Shown here piece by piece: positions 1-12,542 of a stretch of 64,000 nt of DNA. The notes under the pieces were generated by a model. That model ran no database searches. It was not told the DNA's origin and saw only the letters and a list, made by a program, of their open reading frames with translations. Origin of the DNA: Sedimentimonas flavescens (GTDB lineage: Bacteria > Pseudomonadota > Alphaproteobacteria > Rhodobacterales > Rhodobacteraceae); contig NZ_JAHVAI010000005.1 of NCBI RefSeq assembly GCF_019264375.1, positions 62,001 to 126,000 on the forward strand. Direction: 5' to 3'. The position numbers and the translations under genes were made by a program. Numbering within the stretch: position 1 is the stretch's first letter; each line of letters starts with the position of its first letter.

Positions 1-1133
1 TGCGCAAAGCGACTTGGGCCGAGGCGCTGCACAAGGCCGCCGAGGCGATGAAGGGCAAGAAGGTTCTGGGTCTGGTCGGCGATCTGGCCTCGACCGAAGC
101 CGCCTTCGCGCTCAAGCAACTGGTCGAAGGTCTGGGTGGCAACGTGGAATGCCGCACCGATGGCGCACGTCTTCCGGCGGGCAACCGCTCGGGCTACGTC
201 GGCAATGCCGCGATCGCGGATATTGATGCGGCCAAGCAGATCGTCCTGATCGGCACCAACCCGCGCGTCGAGGCTCCGGTGCTGAACGCGCGCATCCGCA
301 AGGCCTGGCTGAACGGCGCCCGCGTGTCGCTGATCGGTCTGGATGCGGATCTGACCTACGATTACGACAAGCTCGGTGAAGACCGCGCGGCGCTGGCGGC
401 ACTGGTTGCCGATGCCGCTCCGGTCGAGGGCGCGCTGGTCATCGTGGGGCAGGGCGCCGTGAACGAGGCCGATGGCGAAGCCGTTATCGCACATGCTCAG
501 GCGCTGGCCGGGAAGATGGGCGGCAAGATGCTGGTGCTGCATACCGCCGCGGGCCGTGTGGGCGCGATGGACGTGGGTGCCGTGACCGAGGGCGGTTTGC
601 TCGCCGCGGTCGAGGGTGTTCAGGTCGTCTACAACATGGGTTCGGACGAGGTCGAAGTGGCTCCGGGTCCGTTCGTGATCTACCAGGGCAGCCATGGTGA
701 CCGCGGTGCTTCGCGCGCCGATGTGATCCTTCCGGCCGCAGCCTACACCGAGGAAAACGGTCTCTTCGTGAACACCGAGGGCCGTCCGCAGCTGGCGTTC
801 CGCGCGGGCTTTGCCCCCGGCGAGGCCAAGGAAAACTGGGCGATCCTGCGCGCGCTGTCGGCCGAGCTTGGCGCGACCCAGCCGTGGGACAGCCTTGCGA
901 GCCTGCGCCGCGAGATGATCAAGGCCGTGCCGCATCTGGCGCAGGTCGATCAAGTGGTTGCGAACGAGTGGACGCCGGTTGCTCTGCGCGACATGGGCCG
1001 CGCGAGCTTCCGTCACGCGATCCGTGATTTCTACCTGACCAACCCGATCGCGCGCGCCTCGGTGCTGATGGCCGAGCTGTCGGCTGCCGCCAAGGCGCGG
1101 GTTACGGGCAAAGCGCCCGTCGCGGCGGAATAA
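1..1133 (+). CDS. nuoG: NADH-quinone oxidoreductase subunit G (NuoG), C-terminal part; 5' end outside window
   Basis: Peripheral-arm subunit of respiratory complex I, which carries iron-sulfur clusters in its N-terminal part and a molybdopterin-oxidoreductase-like fold in the rest. Only the last 377 or so residues are present; the frame is open from base 3 with no start, so the gene begins upstream. The segment matches the C-terminal molybdopterin-like region of alphaproteobacterial NuoG, with stretches such as [13 protein letters not shown] and [20 protein letters not shown]. The terminal tail is Ala/Lys-rich. It is followed after 77 bp by nuoH on the same strand, the standard nuo order, which supports the call strongly. 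The iron-sulfur ligands cannot be checked here because they lie outside the window. Confidence 0.95.
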   Translation, partial: RKATWAEALHKAAEAMKGKKVLGLVGDLASTEAAFALKQLVEGLGGNVECRTDGARLPAGNRSGYVGNAAIADIDAAKQIVLIGTNPRVEAPVLNARIRKAWLNGARVSLIGLDADLTYDYDKLGEDRAALAALVADAAPVEGALVIVGQGAVNEADGEAVIAHAQALAGKMGGKMLVLHTAAGRVGAMDVGAVTEGGLLAAVEGVQVVYNMGSDEVEVAPGPFVIYQGSHGDRGASRADVILPAAAYTEENGLFVNTEGRPQLAFRAGFAPGEAKENWAILRALSAELGATQPWDSLASLRREMIKAVPHLAQVDQVVANEWTPVALRDMGRASFRHAIRDFYLTNPIARASVLMAELSAAAKARVTGKAPVAAE

Positions 1134-1210
1134 GTGAATAACTACCCTTGCCCGCTCGGGTGGGGGACAAGAATACCGACGAAATGAAATAAGGCGGTCT
1201 GAGGGACAAA

Positions 1211-3145
<1,935 letters not shown>

Positions 3146-3149
<4 letters not shown>

Positions 3150-3754
3150 CGGTGTTTGCATTCGCCTTCTACCTCTTCGCCGTCGTGGCGGTGGTCGCGG
3201 GCTTCATGGTGGTCGTGTCGAAGAACCCGGTCCACTCGGTGCTCTGGCTGATCCTGACCTTCCTGTCGGCGGCGGGGCTGTTCGTCCTGCTGGGGGCCGA
3301 GTTCGTGGCCATGCTGCTGATCATCGTCTATGTCGGCGCGGTCGCGGTGCTCTTCCTCTTCGTTGTCATGATGCTCGATGTCGATTTCGCCGAGCTGAAG
3401 GGCGAGCTTGCGCGCACCATGCCGCTTGGCCTGCTGATCGGCGTGGTCATGCTGCTGCAACTGGGCGCGGGTTTCAGCGCCTGGCACGCCTCGGACAAGG
3501 CGGAGACGCTGCGTATGGTCCCGATTGAAGAGGGCGTCCAGAACTCGGTCGCGCTCGGTATGGTCATGTATGACAAGTATCTCTACCTCTTCCAGGCGGC
3601 GGGTCTGGTGCTGCTGGTCGCGATGATCGGCGCCATCCTGCTGACGCTGCGCCACCGCAAGGACGTCAAACGCCAGAACGTGATCGCCCAGATGCACCGC
3701 GACCCGGCCAAGGCGCTGGAGTTGGTGGACGTGAAACCGGGGCAGGGGCTGTGA
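3146..3754 (+). CDS. nuoJ: NADH-quinone oxidoreductase subunit J (NuoJ)
   Basis: Small membrane subunit of complex I (ND6 homologue) beside the proton-translocating core. The 202-residue protein has about five hydrophobic helices, including the glycine-rich third one ([20 protein letters not shown]) characteristic of NuoJ. The C-terminal 35 residues are a charged, probably cytoplasmic tail. The ATG at 3146 overlaps the stop of the CMD-like gene (ATGA) and has GGGGGAAAA just upstream. Length is typical. It is separated from nuoK by 46 bp, which hold a 16-codon reading frame described separately. Confidence 0.96.
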
Positions 3755-3804
3755 TGAACGCTAGAAAGAATGAAACGGGCGCAAACCCGGAGGGACAGCG
3801 ATGA
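3754..3804 (+). other. 16-codon micro-ORF exactly bridging nuoJ and nuoK
   Basis: The nuoJ stop TGA shares its last base with an ATG (TGATG, 3752-3756). This opens a 16-residue frame ([16 protein letters not shown]) whose TGA at 3802-3804 overlaps the nuoK start (ATGA). The nuoK ribosome site GGAGGGA lies inside the frame. The geometry would let ribosomes run through the spacer and keep nuoJ and nuoK translation coupled. It could also be coincidence, since there is no evidence that the peptide has a function. Codon use (AGA, AAG, AAT, GAA) is less GC-rich than the neighbours. Confidence 0.3.
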
Positions 3805-4106
3805 TCGGACTTGAACATTACCTAGGGGTGGCGGCGGCTTTGTTCGTCACCGGCATCTTCGGCATCTTCGTGAACCGCAAGAACGTCATCGTCATCCTGA
3901 TGTCGATCGAACTGATCCTGCTGTCGGTCAATATCAACATGGTGGCTTTCTCGGCGCATCTGAACGACCTGGCGGGCCAGGTGTTCACGATGTTCATCCT
4001 GACCGTGGCAGCCGCCGAAGCGGCGATCGGCCTTGCGATCCTTGTCGTGTTCTTCCGGAACCGCGGCACGATCGAAGTCGAAGACGTCAACGTGATGAAG
4101 GGGTAA
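3801..4106 (+). CDS. nuoK: NADH-quinone oxidoreductase subunit K (NuoK)
   Basis: Smallest membrane subunit of complex I (ND4L homologue), part of the proton path. The 101-residue protein has three transmembrane helices. The two membrane glutamates known to be important in the family are present at residues 37 ([11 protein letters not shown]) and 73 ([13 protein letters not shown]). Start ATG at 3801 follows GGAGGGACAGCG. Length is exactly typical. nuoL begins 6 bp after the stop. Confidence 0.97.
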   Translation: MIGLEHYLGVAAALFVTGIFGIFVNRKNVIVILMSIELILLSVNINMVAFSAHLNDLAGQVFTMFILTVAAAEAAIGLAILVVFFRNRGTIEVEDVNVMKG

Positions 4107-4112
4107 GGGACA

Positions 4113-6269
4113 ATGGAAACGATCATCCTCTTTGCTCCCCTTCTCGGGGCGATCATCGGCGGCTTCGGCTGGCGCGTGATCTCCGAAAAGGGCGCCATGG
4201 CGGTTACGACCGGCCTGCTGTTCCTGTCGTGTCTGCTCAGCTGGGTCGTGTTCCTCGGCCATGACGGGCAGACGCATCACATCCACATCCTCGACTGGAT
4301 CCAGTCGGGCGCCGAGCTGAACACCTCCTGGGGGATCCGTGTCGACCGGATGACCGCGATCATGCTGATCGTGGTGACCACGGTCTCGGCGCTGGTGCAC
4401 CTGTATTCGTGGGGCTACATGGCCCATGACGAGAACTGGACCCATCACGAGCATTACAAGGCGCGCTTCTTCGCCTATCTGTCGCTGTTCACCTTCGCGA
4501 TGCTGATGCTGGTGACCTCGGACAACCTGGTGCAGATGTTCTTCGGTTGGGAAGGCGTGGGTCTGGCCTCGTATCTGCTGATCGGCTTCTACTACAAAAA
4601 GCCCTCGGCGAACGCAGCGGCCATGAAAGCCTTCATCGTCAACCGTGTCGGCGACTTCGGCTTTGCGCTCGGCATCTTCGGCCTGTTCTACCTGGTCGGC
4701 TCGATCTCGATGGACGATATCTTCGCCGCCGCGCCGACCCTGGCCGAGACCAACCTGCATTTCCTCTGGACCGAGTGGAATGCCGCCAACCTGCTGGCCT
4801 TCCTGCTCTTCGTGGGTGCCATGGGTAAGTCGGCGCAGCTTCTGCTGCACACCTGGCTGCCGGACGCGATGGAAGGCCCGACGCCCGTTTCGGCCCTTAT
4901 CCACGCCGCAACCATGGTGACCGCGGGTGTGTTCCTGGTGTCGCGCATGTCGCCGCTCTTCGAATACGCGCCGCAGGCCAAGATGTTCATCGTCTTCATC
5001 GGCGCCACGACCGCCTTCTTCGCGGCGACCGTGGGCCTTGTGCAGAACGACATCAAGCGCGTCATCGCCTATTCGACCTGTTCGCAGCTTGGCTACATGT
5101 TCGTGGCCGCCGGTGCGGGTGTTTACTCGGCGGCGATGTTCCACCTGCTGACGCACGCCTTCTTCAAGGCCATGCTGTTCCTCGGCGCCGGCTCGGTCAT
5201 CCATGCGATGCACCACGAGCAGGACATGCGGAACTATGGCAACCTGCGCAAGAAGATCCCGTTCACCTTCTGGATCATGATGATCGGCACCTTCGCCATC
5301 ACCGGCGTCGGCATCCCGCTCACCTCGATCGGCTTCGCGGGCTTCCTGTCGAAAGACGCCATCATCGAGAGCGCCTATGCCTCGGGTTCGGGCTACGCCT
5401 TCTGGCTGCTCGTGTTCGCGGCCGCGATGACTTCGTTCTACTCGTGGCGCCTGATCTTCATGACCTTCTTCGGCAAGGCGCGCGGCGATCATCATGCGCA
5501 TGACCACGCGCATGAAAGCCCGGTGGTGATGCTGGTTCCGCTCGGCGTTCTGGCAATCGGTGCGATCTTCTCGGGGATGGTGTGGTACAACAGCTTCTTC
5601 GGCGACCACAACAAGGTGCTGGCGTTCTTCGGCATGCCGCAGCACGAAGTGGCGGTCGAAGGTGATCATGCGGCCGAGGCCGCTGCCGTGAACCATGAAA
5701 CCGCGATGTCGGATGTGGCCCCGGCTGGCGAGCACGCCGCCCCGGCGGATGAGCATGCGGCGCCTGCCGCGACCGAGCATGCCGCGGCCGATGGCCACGC
5801 TGTTGCCGGTGCTGCTCCGCAAGGCGCGATCTTCATGGCGCCCGACAACACCGTGATGGACGACGCGCACCACGCACCCGTCTGGGTCAAGGTGTCGCCC
5901 TTCATCGCGATGCTGATCGGTCTGTCGCTGTCCTACCTGTTCTACATCGTCAACCCGGCTCTGCCCGAGCGTCTCGCCAAGGCGCAGCCCGCGCTGTACC
6001 AGTTCCTGCTGAACAAGTGGTATTTCGACGAGCTGTATGAAGCGATCTTCATCCGCCCGGCCAAATGGCTTGGCAACTTCCTGTGGAAGAAGGGTGACGG
6101 CGCGACGATCGACGGGGCCATCAACGGAGTTGCGCTCGGTATCGTGCCGCGCCTGACCCGTCTCGCTGGCCGGGTGCAGTCCGGCTACCTGTTCCACTAC
6201 GCTTTCGCCATGGTCGTCGGCATCGTGGTGCTCATGTTCTGGGTCGTCCTGACCGGGGGGTCGAACTAA
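4113..6269 (+). CDS. nuoL: NADH-quinone oxidoreductase subunit L (NuoL), with a His/Ala-rich insert
   Basis: Distal antiporter-like proton-pumping subunit of complex I (ND5 homologue), including the C-terminal lateral helix. At 718 residues it is much longer than the roughly 613 of the Escherichia coli protein. Core motifs are present: [17 protein letters not shown] near residue 145 and [28 protein letters not shown] near 245. The extra length is largely two low-complexity stretches: a His-rich loop [10 protein letters not shown] near residues 460-470, and an Ala/His/Glu-rich insert at about residues 510-575 with repeated EHAAPA-like units. These sit between helices and are probably exposed loops. 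The stop shares one base with the nuoM start (TAATG). Confidence 0.97.
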   Translation: METIILFAPLLGAIIGGFGWRVISEKGAMAVTTGLLFLSCLLSWVVFLGHDGQTHHIHILDWIQSGAELNTSWGIRVDRMTAIMLIVVTTVSALVHLYSWGYMAHDENWTHHEHYKARFFAYLSLFTFAMLMLVTSDNLVQMFFGWEGVGLASYLLIGFYYKKPSANAAAMKAFIVNRVGDFGFALGIFGLFYLVGSISMDDIFAAAPTLAETNLHFLWTEWNAANLLAFLLFVGAMGKSAQLLLHTWLPDAMEGPTPVSALIHAATMVTAGVFLVSRMSPLFEYAPQAKMFIVFIGATTAFFAATVGLVQNDIKRVIAYSTCSQLGYMFVAAGAGVYSAAMFHLLTHAFFKAMLFLGAGSVIHAMHHEQDMRNYGNLRKKIPFTFWIMMIGTFAITGVGIPLTSIGFAGFLSKDAIIESAYASGSGYAFWLLVFAAAMTSFYSWRLIFMTFFGKARGDHHAHDHAHESPVVMLVPLGVLAIGAIFSGMVWYNSFFGDHNKVLAFFGMPQHEVAVEGDHAAEAAAVNHETAMSDVAPAGEHAAPADEHAAPAATEHAAADGHAVAGAAPQGAIFMAPDNTVMDDAHHAPVWVKVSPFIAMLIGLSLSYLFYIVNPALPERLAKAQPALYQFLLNKWYFDELYEAIFIRPAKWLGNFLWKKGDGATIDGAINGVALGIVPRLTRLAGRVQSGYLFHYAFAMVVGIVVLMFWVVLTGGSN

Positions 6270-7804
6270 TGGAAAACCTGCTTTCCATCATCACTTTCAT
6301 TCCCCTGGTGGCGGCGGCTATCCTGGCGCTGGTGCAGCGCGGGGGCGGCGAGGCTGCGGATCGCAACGCGAAATGGTTCGCACTGACCGCGACCTCGGTT
6401 ACCTTCCTTGTCTCGCTCTTCCTGCTCTCGGGTTTCGATCCGTCGAATACGGGCTTCCAGTTCGTCGAGGACCGTGAGTGGATCATGGGCTTGCGCTACA
6501 AGCTCGGCATCGACGGGATCTCGATCCTCTTCGTGCTGCTGACCACGTTCCTCATGCCGCTGACCATTGCCTCGGCCTGGGGCGTCGAGAAGCGCGTGAA
6601 GGAATATATGATTGCCTTCCTCGTGCTCGAAGGGCTGATGATCGGCGTGTTCGTCGCGCTGGATCTGGTGCTGTTCTACCTGTTCTTCGAAGCTGGCCTG
6701 ATCCCGATGTTCCTGATCATCGGTATCTGGGGTGGCAAAGAGCGCATCTACGCCTCGTTCAAGTTCTTCCTCTACACCTTCCTCGGCTCGGTGCTGATGC
6801 TGGTGGCGATGATCGCCATGTATATGGACGCGGGCACTACCGATATGGTTGCGCTGCTCAAGCATGAGTTCGCCTCAGAAACCCTGCACGTCGCGGGCTT
6901 CACGGTGATCGGCGGTATGCAGACGCTGCTGTTCCTGGCCTTCTTCGCCTCCTTCGCGGTGAAGATGCCGATGTGGCCGGTGCACACCTGGTTGCCCGAC
7001 GCGCACGTTCAGGCGCCGACGGCAGGCTCGGTCGTGCTGGCCGCGATCCTGCTGAAGATGGGTGGCTACGGCTTCCTTCGCTTCTCGCTACCGATGTTCC
7101 CGGTGGGCTCGGATGTGATGGGGCCGCTGGTGCTGTGGATGTCGGCGATCGCGATCGTCTACACCTCGCTCGTGGCGCTGGCACAGTCGGACATGAAGAA
7201 GCTGATCGCTTATTCATCGGTTGCGCACATGGGCTATGTGACCATGGGGATCTTCGCGGTGAACCAGCAGGGCATCGACGGCGCCATCTTCCAGATGCTG
7301 TCGCACGGCTTCATCTCGGGCGCGCTGTTTCTGTGCGTCGGCGTGATCTACGACCGGATGCACACCCGCGAGATCGACGCCTATGGTGGTCTCGTGAACC
7401 GGATGCCGGCCTATGCGCTGATCTTCATGTTCTTCACCATGGCCAACGTCGGGCTTCCCGGCACCTCGGGCTTCATCGGTGAATTCCTGACGCTCATGGG
7501 GATCTTCAAGGTCAACACCTGGGTGACGGCGGTTGCCGCCTCGGGCGTGATCCTGTCGGCCGGCTATGCGCTGTGGCTCTATCGTCGTGTGGTTCTGGGT
7601 GACCTGATCAAGGAAAGCCTCAAGACCATCACCGACATGACCGCGCGCGAGAAGTGGATCTTTGCGCCGCTCGTCGCGATGACGCTCCTTCTGGGGGTCT
7701 ATCCGCGTCTGGTGACTGATATCATCGGGCCGTCCGTCGGCCAGCTCGTCCAAGACTACAACGCCAGCCTGCCTGCCGACCAAATGGCAGCGGCCGGGCA
7801 CTGA
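6269..7804 (+). CDS. nuoM: NADH-quinone oxidoreductase subunit M (NuoM)
   Basis: Antiporter-like proton-pumping subunit of complex I (ND4 homologue). The 511-residue protein is almost entirely hydrophobic with about 14 helices. It carries the conserved membrane glutamate in [17 protein letters not shown] near residue 140 and the [20 protein letters not shown] motif near residue 240, followed by the lysine-bearing helix. Start ATG overlaps the nuoL stop by one base. Length is normal. nuoN follows after 11 bp. Confidence 0.97.
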   Translation: MENLLSIITFIPLVAAAILALVQRGGGEAADRNAKWFALTATSVTFLVSLFLLSGFDPSNTGFQFVEDREWIMGLRYKLGIDGISILFVLLTTFLMPLTIASAWGVEKRVKEYMIAFLVLEGLMIGVFVALDLVLFYLFFEAGLIPMFLIIGIWGGKERIYASFKFFLYTFLGSVLMLVAMIAMYMDAGTTDMVALLKHEFASETLHVAGFTVIGGMQTLLFLAFFASFAVKMPMWPVHTWLPDAHVQAPTAGSVVLAAILLKMGGYGFLRFSLPMFPVGSDVMGPLVLWMSAIAIVYTSLVALAQSDMKKLIAYSSVAHMGYVTMGIFAVNQQGIDGAIFQMLSHGFISGALFLCVGVIYDRMHTREIDAYGGLVNRMPAYALIFMFFTMANVGLPGTSGFIGEFLTLMGIFKVNTWVTAVAASGVILSAGYALWLYRRVVLGDLIKESLKTITDMTAREKWIFAPLVAMTLLLGVYPRLVTDIIGPSVGQLVQDYNASLPADQMAAAGH

Positions 7805-7815
7805 GGGAGAAACAA

Positions 7816-9255
7816 ATGACTTCTGCGGATTTCTCCACGATCCTGCCGGAATTCCTGCTCGCCGTTTTCGCAATGGTCGGGCTCATGGCAGGCGCCTATG
7901 GCGGCAAGGACAAGATCGCTTCCGGCCTTCTGTGGGTTACGGTGGCGGTGCTGGTGCTGGTCGGCGTCTGGATCGGCCTGCGGGGCAACGGCGCGACCGA
8001 AGCCTTCGGCGGCCTCTTCATTGACGACGCCTTCGCGCGCTTCGCCAAGGTCGCGATCCTGCTCTCGGCGGCAGCCGTGCTGGCAATGAGCGCGGATTAC
8101 ATGGCCCGTCGCGGCCTGCTGCGCTTCGAATATCCGATCTTGGTCGTTCTGGCCGTGATCGGCATGATGATGATGGTTTCGGCGGGCGATCTGATGTCGC
8201 TCTACATGGGCCTTGAGCTGCAATCGCTCGCGCTCTACGTCGTCGCCGCCATGCGTCGCGACTCGGCGCGTTCGTCGGAAGCGGGTCTGAAGTATTTCGT
8301 GCTCGGCTCGCTCTCCTCGGGTCTGCTGCTCTACGGCGCCTCGCTGACCTATGGCTTTGCGGGCACCACCTCGTTCGCGGGCATCATCACCGTGGTCGAG
8401 CATGGGCATCTGCCGATTGGCGTGCTGTTCGGCATGGTCTTCATGGTGACCGGCCTTGCCTTCAAGGTCTCGGCGGTTCCGTTCCACATGTGGACGCCCG
8501 ACGTTTACGAAGGCTCGCCCACCCCGGTGACTGCTTTCTTCGCCACCGCACCGAAAATGGCCGCGATGGCGCTGATGGCTCGCCTGGTGATGGACGCCTT
8601 CGGTCACGTGACGAACGAGTGGGGCCAGGTGATCGGTTTGATCGCCGTCGCCTCGATGTTCCTTGGCTCGATCGCCGGTATTGGCCAGAAGAACATCAAA
8701 CGCCTGATGGCCTATTCCTCGATCGCGCATATGGGCTTTGCGCTGCTCGGCCTCACCGCCGGGACCGAGGAAGGCGTGCAGTCGATGCTGCTCTACATGA
8801 CCATCTATGTGGCCATGAACGTGGGCACCTTCGCCTTCATCCTGTCGATGGAGCGTGATGGCGCCCCGGTGACCGACATCGCCTCGCTCAACATGTTCGC
8901 CAAGGCCGAGCCGCTGAAGGCACTGGCGCTGCTGGTGCTGTTCTTCTCGCTGGCCGGTGTGCCGCCGATGCTCGGCTTCTTCGCCAAGTTCGGCGTGCTC
9001 GCGGCCGCCGTGTCGGCGGGCTACATCTGGCTTGCGGTCTTCGGTGTGATCGCGTCGGTGATCGGTGCCTTCTACTACCTGCGCATCGTTTACTACATGT
9101 ACTTCGGCACCGAGACCGAGGCGCTTGAATCGCGGATGCCGGCCGTCCAGTGGGGGCTGCTGATGCTGGCCGCCTTCGTGATGGTGGCGGGTGCGTTCAA
9201 CCTCTTCGGGATCGAGGGGGCTGCTCAGGCAGCAGCCGCGGCGCTTGTCCACTGA
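7816..9255 (+). CDS. nuoN: NADH-quinone oxidoreductase subunit N (NuoN)
   Basis: Third antiporter-like subunit of complex I (ND2 homologue). The 479-residue protein has about 14 transmembrane helices, the glutamate-bearing [16 protein letters not shown] segment near residue 135 and the [18 protein letters not shown] motif near residue 217. The start ATG follows GAGGGAGAAACAA. It is the last nuo gene and overlaps the presumed TTG start of birA by 11 bp, so the downstream enzymes probably share the transcript. Confidence 0.97.
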   Translation: MTSADFSTILPEFLLAVFAMVGLMAGAYGGKDKIASGLLWVTVAVLVLVGVWIGLRGNGATEAFGGLFIDDAFARFAKVAILLSAAAVLAMSADYMARRGLLRFEYPILVVLAVIGMMMMVSAGDLMSLYMGLELQSLALYVVAAMRRDSARSSEAGLKYFVLGSLSSGLLLYGASLTYGFAGTTSFAGIITVVEHGHLPIGVLFGMVFMVTGLAFKVSAVPFHMWTPDVYEGSPTPVTAFFATAPKMAAMALMARLVMDAFGHVTNEWGQVIGLIAVASMFLGSIAGIGQKNIKRLMAYSSIAHMGFALLGLTAGTEEGVQSMLLYMTIYVAMNVGTFAFILSMERDGAPVTDIASLNMFAKAEPLKALALLVLFFSLAGVPPMLGFFAKFGVLAAAVSAGYIWLAVFGVIASVIGAFYYLRIVYYMYFGTETEALESRMPAVQWGLLMLAAFVMVAGAFNLFGIEGAAQAAAAALVH

Positions 9256-10006
9256 CCTGACAGACTGGCCCGAGGGCGTGGCGCGCCACGTCCTCGCGCG
9301 GGTCGACTCGACCATGGCTGAGGCTGCCCGTCTGGCCCCGCGGATCGCGGGGCCTGCGTGGATTCAGGCCCGAGTGCAAACCGCCGCGCGCGGTCGCCGC
9401 GGCCGCGACTGGAAAATGCCCGAGGGCAATTTCGCCGCCACGCTGCTGTTTCATCCGAAATGCGAACTGACCCAGGCCGCGCTTTATTCTTTCGTCGCCG
9501 CTTTGGCGCTGGACGAAGCGCTGTCGCGTTTCATCGGCCCGGCGGGGCGGCTGTCGATCAAGTGGCCTAACGACGTGCTGCTCAACGGCGGCAAGGTCGC
9601 GGGGATCTTGCTCGAGTCGATCGGCGCCGGTGGGCCGCTGAGCCATCTGGCGATCGGCATTGGCGTTAATCTCGCCGAGGCGCCGCCCGCCGCGCAGCTT
9701 GAGGCCAGCGCGATGGCGCCGGTCAGCGTGGCCGGCGAGACCGGGCTGACAATCACCCCCGAGGAATTCCTGCCGCCGCTGGCCATGGCCTTCGATCGGC
9801 TCGCGCGGCAGTTCGAGACCTACGGTTTCGCGCCGATCCGCACAGCCTGGCTGGCCCGCGCGGCGCGCCTTGGCGAGACCGTCGTCGCGCGTACGACGAC
9901 CCAGACAACCGAAGGCGTCTTCGAGACGATCGACGACACCGGGGCGATGATTTTGCGCACCGCGCATGGCCCGCGGGCAATTGCGGCTGCGGATGTGTTT
10001 TTCTGA
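9245..10006 (+). CDS. birA: Biotin--[acetyl-CoA-carboxylase] ligase, without DNA-binding domain
   Basis: Transfers biotin to the carrier lysine of acetyl-CoA carboxylase and other biotin enzymes. Family motifs are clear: [15 protein letters not shown] (biotinyl-AMP loop) near residue 43, [20 protein letters not shown] near residue 103 and IGIGVNL near residue 135. There is no N-terminal helix-turn-helix, so this is a monofunctional (class I) ligase and not a biotin repressor. I propose the TTG at 9245 as start ([12 protein letters not shown]), overlapping nuoN. A GTG at 9278 is the main alternative. Downstream coaX begins 14 bp after the stop with a good GGAG site. Confidence 0.9.
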   Translation: MSTDLTDWPEGVARHVLARVDSTMAEAARLAPRIAGPAWIQARVQTAARGRRGRDWKMPEGNFAATLLFHPKCELTQAALYSFVAALALDEALSRFIGPAGRLSIKWPNDVLLNGGKVAGILLESIGAGGPLSHLAIGIGVNLAEAPPAAQLEASAMAPVSVAGETGLTITPEEFLPPLAMAFDRLARQFETYGFAPIRTAWLARAARLGETVVARTTTQTTEGVFETIDDTGAMILRTAHGPRAIAAADVFF

Positions 10007-10020
10007 CAAAGGAGCCGCGA

Positions 10021-10797
10021 ATGCTGCTGTGCATCGACTGCGGGAACACCAACACGGTCTTTTCGATCTGGGACGGCGCCGAGTTCGTCTCGACCTGGCG
10101 GATCGCGACCGACCATCGCCGCACGGCGGATGAATATTTCGTCTGGCTTTCGGGGCTGATGAACCTCAAGGGGATCAAGGCGCAGATATCCGAGGCGATC
10201 ATTTCCACGACGGTGCCGCGCGTGGTCTTCAACCTGCGCGTTCTGTGCAATCGCTACTACGATTGCCGCCCGCTCGTGGTGGGCAAGCCCGATTGCCACT
10301 TGCCGGTCGCGCCGCGCGTGGATTTCGGCACGACGGTCGGCCCGGACCGCCTGGTGAACACCGTTGCGGGTTTCGACCGGCACGGAGGCGACATCGTCGT
10401 GGTGGATTTCGGCACGGCGACGACATTCGACGTGGTTGCCGCGGATGGCGCCTATATCGGCGGTGTGATCGCGCCGGGCGTGAACCTCAGCCTTGAGGCG
10501 CTGCACATGGCCGCCGCCGCGCTGCCGCACGTCGATGTGACCCATCCGACGCAGGTGATCGGCACGAATACGGTGGCCTGTATTCAATCGGGGGTCTATT
10601 GGGGCTATATCGGTCTTGTCGAAGGCATCGTGCGCCAGATCCGCTCTGAGCGCGATCGCCCGATGAAGGTGATCGCCACGGGCGGTCTTGCGGGGCTGTT
10701 CGATCAGGGCTTCGATCTGTTCGACGCGGTCGAAGACGACCTGACCATCCACGGGCTGCGGCTCATCAACGATTATAATAAGGGGCTGAGTGCGTGA
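10021..10797 (+). CDS. coaX: Type III pantothenate kinase
   Basis: Phosphorylates pantothenate in the first step of coenzyme A synthesis. The 258-residue protein has the ASKHA-fold motifs of CoaX: an N-terminal phosphate loop with DCGNTNTVFSIWDG at residues 6-19, the substrate segment DFGTTVGPDRLVN near residue 101, and DFGTATTFDVV near residue 129. Start ATG follows AAAGGAGCCGCGA. Length is typical. Its stop overlaps the GTG start of the RNase J gene (GTGA). The birA-coaX-rnj order behind the nuo genes is, to my knowledge, common in this family. Confidence 0.95.
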   Translation: MLLCIDCGNTNTVFSIWDGAEFVSTWRIATDHRRTADEYFVWLSGLMNLKGIKAQISEAIISTTVPRVVFNLRVLCNRYYDCRPLVVGKPDCHLPVAPRVDFGTTVGPDRLVNTVAGFDRHGGDIVVVDFGTATTFDVVAADGAYIGGVIAPGVNLSLEALHMAAAALPHVDVTHPTQVIGTNTVACIQSGVYWGYIGLVEGIVRQIRSERDRPMKVIATGGLAGLFDQGFDLFDAVEDDLTIHGLRLINDYNKGLSA

Positions 10798-12470
10798 GCG
10801 AGCGGCTGATCTATCTACCTTTGGGCGGCGCCGGCGAGATCGGTATGAATGCCTATGTCTATGGCTATGGCCCCGCCGGGAAGGAGCGGCTGATCGTTGT
10901 TGATCTGGGCGTGACCTTCCCGGACATGGACAGCTCGCCCGGTGTCGATCTGATCATGGCCGACGTCGCCTGGCTTGAGGAAAACAAGCACCGCATCGAC
11001 GCGATCTTCATCACGCATGCCCATGAGGACCATATCGGCGCGCTGCCGCATCTGTGGCCGCGTTTGCGCAAGCCCGTTTATGCCCGCCGCTTCACCGCCC
11101 GGATCGGCGCGCTGAAGCTGGAAGAGGCCGGGATCGGCACCGAGGATCTGCACGTGGTCGAACCGCGCCCGCAGGTGATCGAGGCGGGTCCGTTCAAGGT
11201 CCAGTTCGTGCCGGTGTCGCATTCGATCCCGGAAAGCTCGGCGCTGGTGATCGACACGCCTGCGGGGCGTATCGTGCATACGGGCGATTTCAAGCTCGAT
11301 GGCAGCCCGATCGTGGGCGAGCCTTTTGACCCGGTCATGTGGCACGAGATTGCCGGTGAGGGCGATGGCGTCAAGCTGCTGGTCTGCGACTCGACCAACG
11401 TCTTCTCGCCGCTGCCCGGGCGTTCGGAGGCCACCTTGGCCGGGCCGCTGACGCAGCTGATCGCCGAGCAGGAAGGAATGGTTGTCGCGACCACCTTTGC
11501 CTCGAACGTGGCGCGCCTGAAGACGCTGGCGGAGGCGGGCAGGGCGGCGGGCCGCTCGATCTGCCTTCTGGGTCGCGCCATGAAGCGCATGGTCTCCGTG
11601 GCCGAGGAAACCGCCGTACTGACCGGCTTCCCCGGTCATATTCCGGCCGAGGATGCTGCGGATGTGCCGCGCCACAACCTGATGCTGATCGTCACCGGCA
11701 GCCAGGGCGAGCGCCGCGCGGCCTCGGCGCAGCTGTCGCGGGGCAAATACCTCGGGATCGAGATGAAGGACGGCGATACCTTCCTGTTCTCCTCCAAGGT
11801 CATTCCGGGCAATGAGCGTGGGGTGATCCGCATCATGAACGCCTTCTCCGAGAAGGGTGTCGAGGTGATCGACGACCGCGGCGGGCTTTACCACGTCTCG
11901 GGTCACGCCAACCGCCCCGATCTTGAGGCCGTGCATGATCTGCTCAAGCCGCAGATGCTTATCCCGATGCATGGCGAACACCGCCACATGCGCGAGCATT
12001 CAAAGATCGCCACGTCCAAGGGGATTGCCTCGCTTGTGGCGACGAATGGCATGATGATCGACATCACCGGACAGGCGCCGAAAGTGGCCGAGTATATCGA
12101 GGCCGGCCGCACCTATCTGGATGGCTCGGTGCTGATCGGCGCACTCGATGGCGTTGTGCGCGACCGTATCCGCATGGCGCTGAACGGTCATGTGCTGATC
12201 ACCGTCATCATCGACGAGGATGACGTGCCGCTTGGCGATGCCTGGGTCGAGCTGATGGGCCTGCCCGAGGTTGGCCGCTCCGGCACGCCGATCGCCGATC
12301 AGATCGAGGATGAACTGGCCGAGTTCCTTGAACGCGCGCCCGACAAGATCATCTCGAACGACGACAAGATGGACGAGGCGCTGCGCCGCATCGCGCGCCA
12401 GGTGACGATGGAAGAGATCGGCAAGAAGCCCGAGGTTACCGTTGTCGTCTCGCGCCTGATGGCGGACTGA
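10794..12470 (+). CDS. rnj: Ribonuclease J (metallo-beta-lactamase/beta-CASP nuclease)
   Basis: RNA-processing nuclease with endo- and 5'-exonuclease activity. The 558-residue protein has the zinc-binding motif HAHEDH at residues 75-80. Further metal and beta-CASP residues follow in VSHSIPESSALVIDTPAG and HTGDFKLDGSP. GSQGERRAASAQLSRG and MHGEHRHMREH lie in the CASP half, and a C-terminal domain follows. The start is GTG at 10794, overlapping the coaX stop. Length fits alphaproteobacterial RNase J. A strong hairpin with a T-run 20 bp after the stop closes the transcript. Confidence 0.96.
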   Translation: MSERLIYLPLGGAGEIGMNAYVYGYGPAGKERLIVVDLGVTFPDMDSSPGVDLIMADVAWLEENKHRIDAIFITHAHEDHIGALPHLWPRLRKPVYARRFTARIGALKLEEAGIGTEDLHVVEPRPQVIEAGPFKVQFVPVSHSIPESSALVIDTPAGRIVHTGDFKLDGSPIVGEPFDPVMWHEIAGEGDGVKLLVCDSTNVFSPLPGRSEATLAGPLTQLIAEQEGMVVATTFASNVARLKTLAEAGRAAGRSICLLGRAMKRMVSVAEETAVLTGFPGHIPAEDAADVPRHNLMLIVTGSQGERRAASAQLSRGKYLGIEMKDGDTFLFSSKVIPGNERGVIRIMNAFSEKGVEVIDDRGGLYHVSGHANRPDLEAVHDLLKPQMLIPMHGEHRHMREHSKIATSKGIASLVATNGMMIDITGQAPKVAEYIEAGRTYLDGSVLIGALDGVVRDRIRMALNGHVLITVIIDEDDVPLGDAWVELMGLPEVGRSGTPIADQIEDELAEFLERAPDKIISNDDKMDEALRRIARQVTMEEIGKKPEVTVVVSRLMAD

Positions 12471-12490
12471 TCCGAGACACAGAGCAAAGA

Positions 12491-12524
12491 AAAACCCCGG
12501 CAGCCAGAGGCGCCGGGGTTTTTT
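12491..12524. terminator. Bidirectional Rho-independent terminator between rnj and the helicase gene
   Basis: An 11-bp perfect stem (AAAACCCCGGC at 12491-12501 with GCCGGGGTTTT at 12512-12522) has a 10-nt loop and is followed by TTTTTT on the plus strand. It lies between two converging genes, and the A-run on the other side gives a T-run for minus-strand transcripts, so it can stop both. Confidence 0.9.
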
Positions 12525-12542
12525 CGTGTCTCGGTCGCGGGA

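Noticed and set aside
3822-6197. Long open frame on the minus strand (791 codons) opposite nuoL
   Set aside because: Antisense to a clear NuoL gene. Long antisense frames arise from high third-position GC, and the translation is His/Arg/Asp-rich with no domain.
7756-9315. 519-codon minus-strand frame opposite nuoN
   Set aside because: Shadow of nuoN. It is charged and low complexity with no supporting ribosome site.
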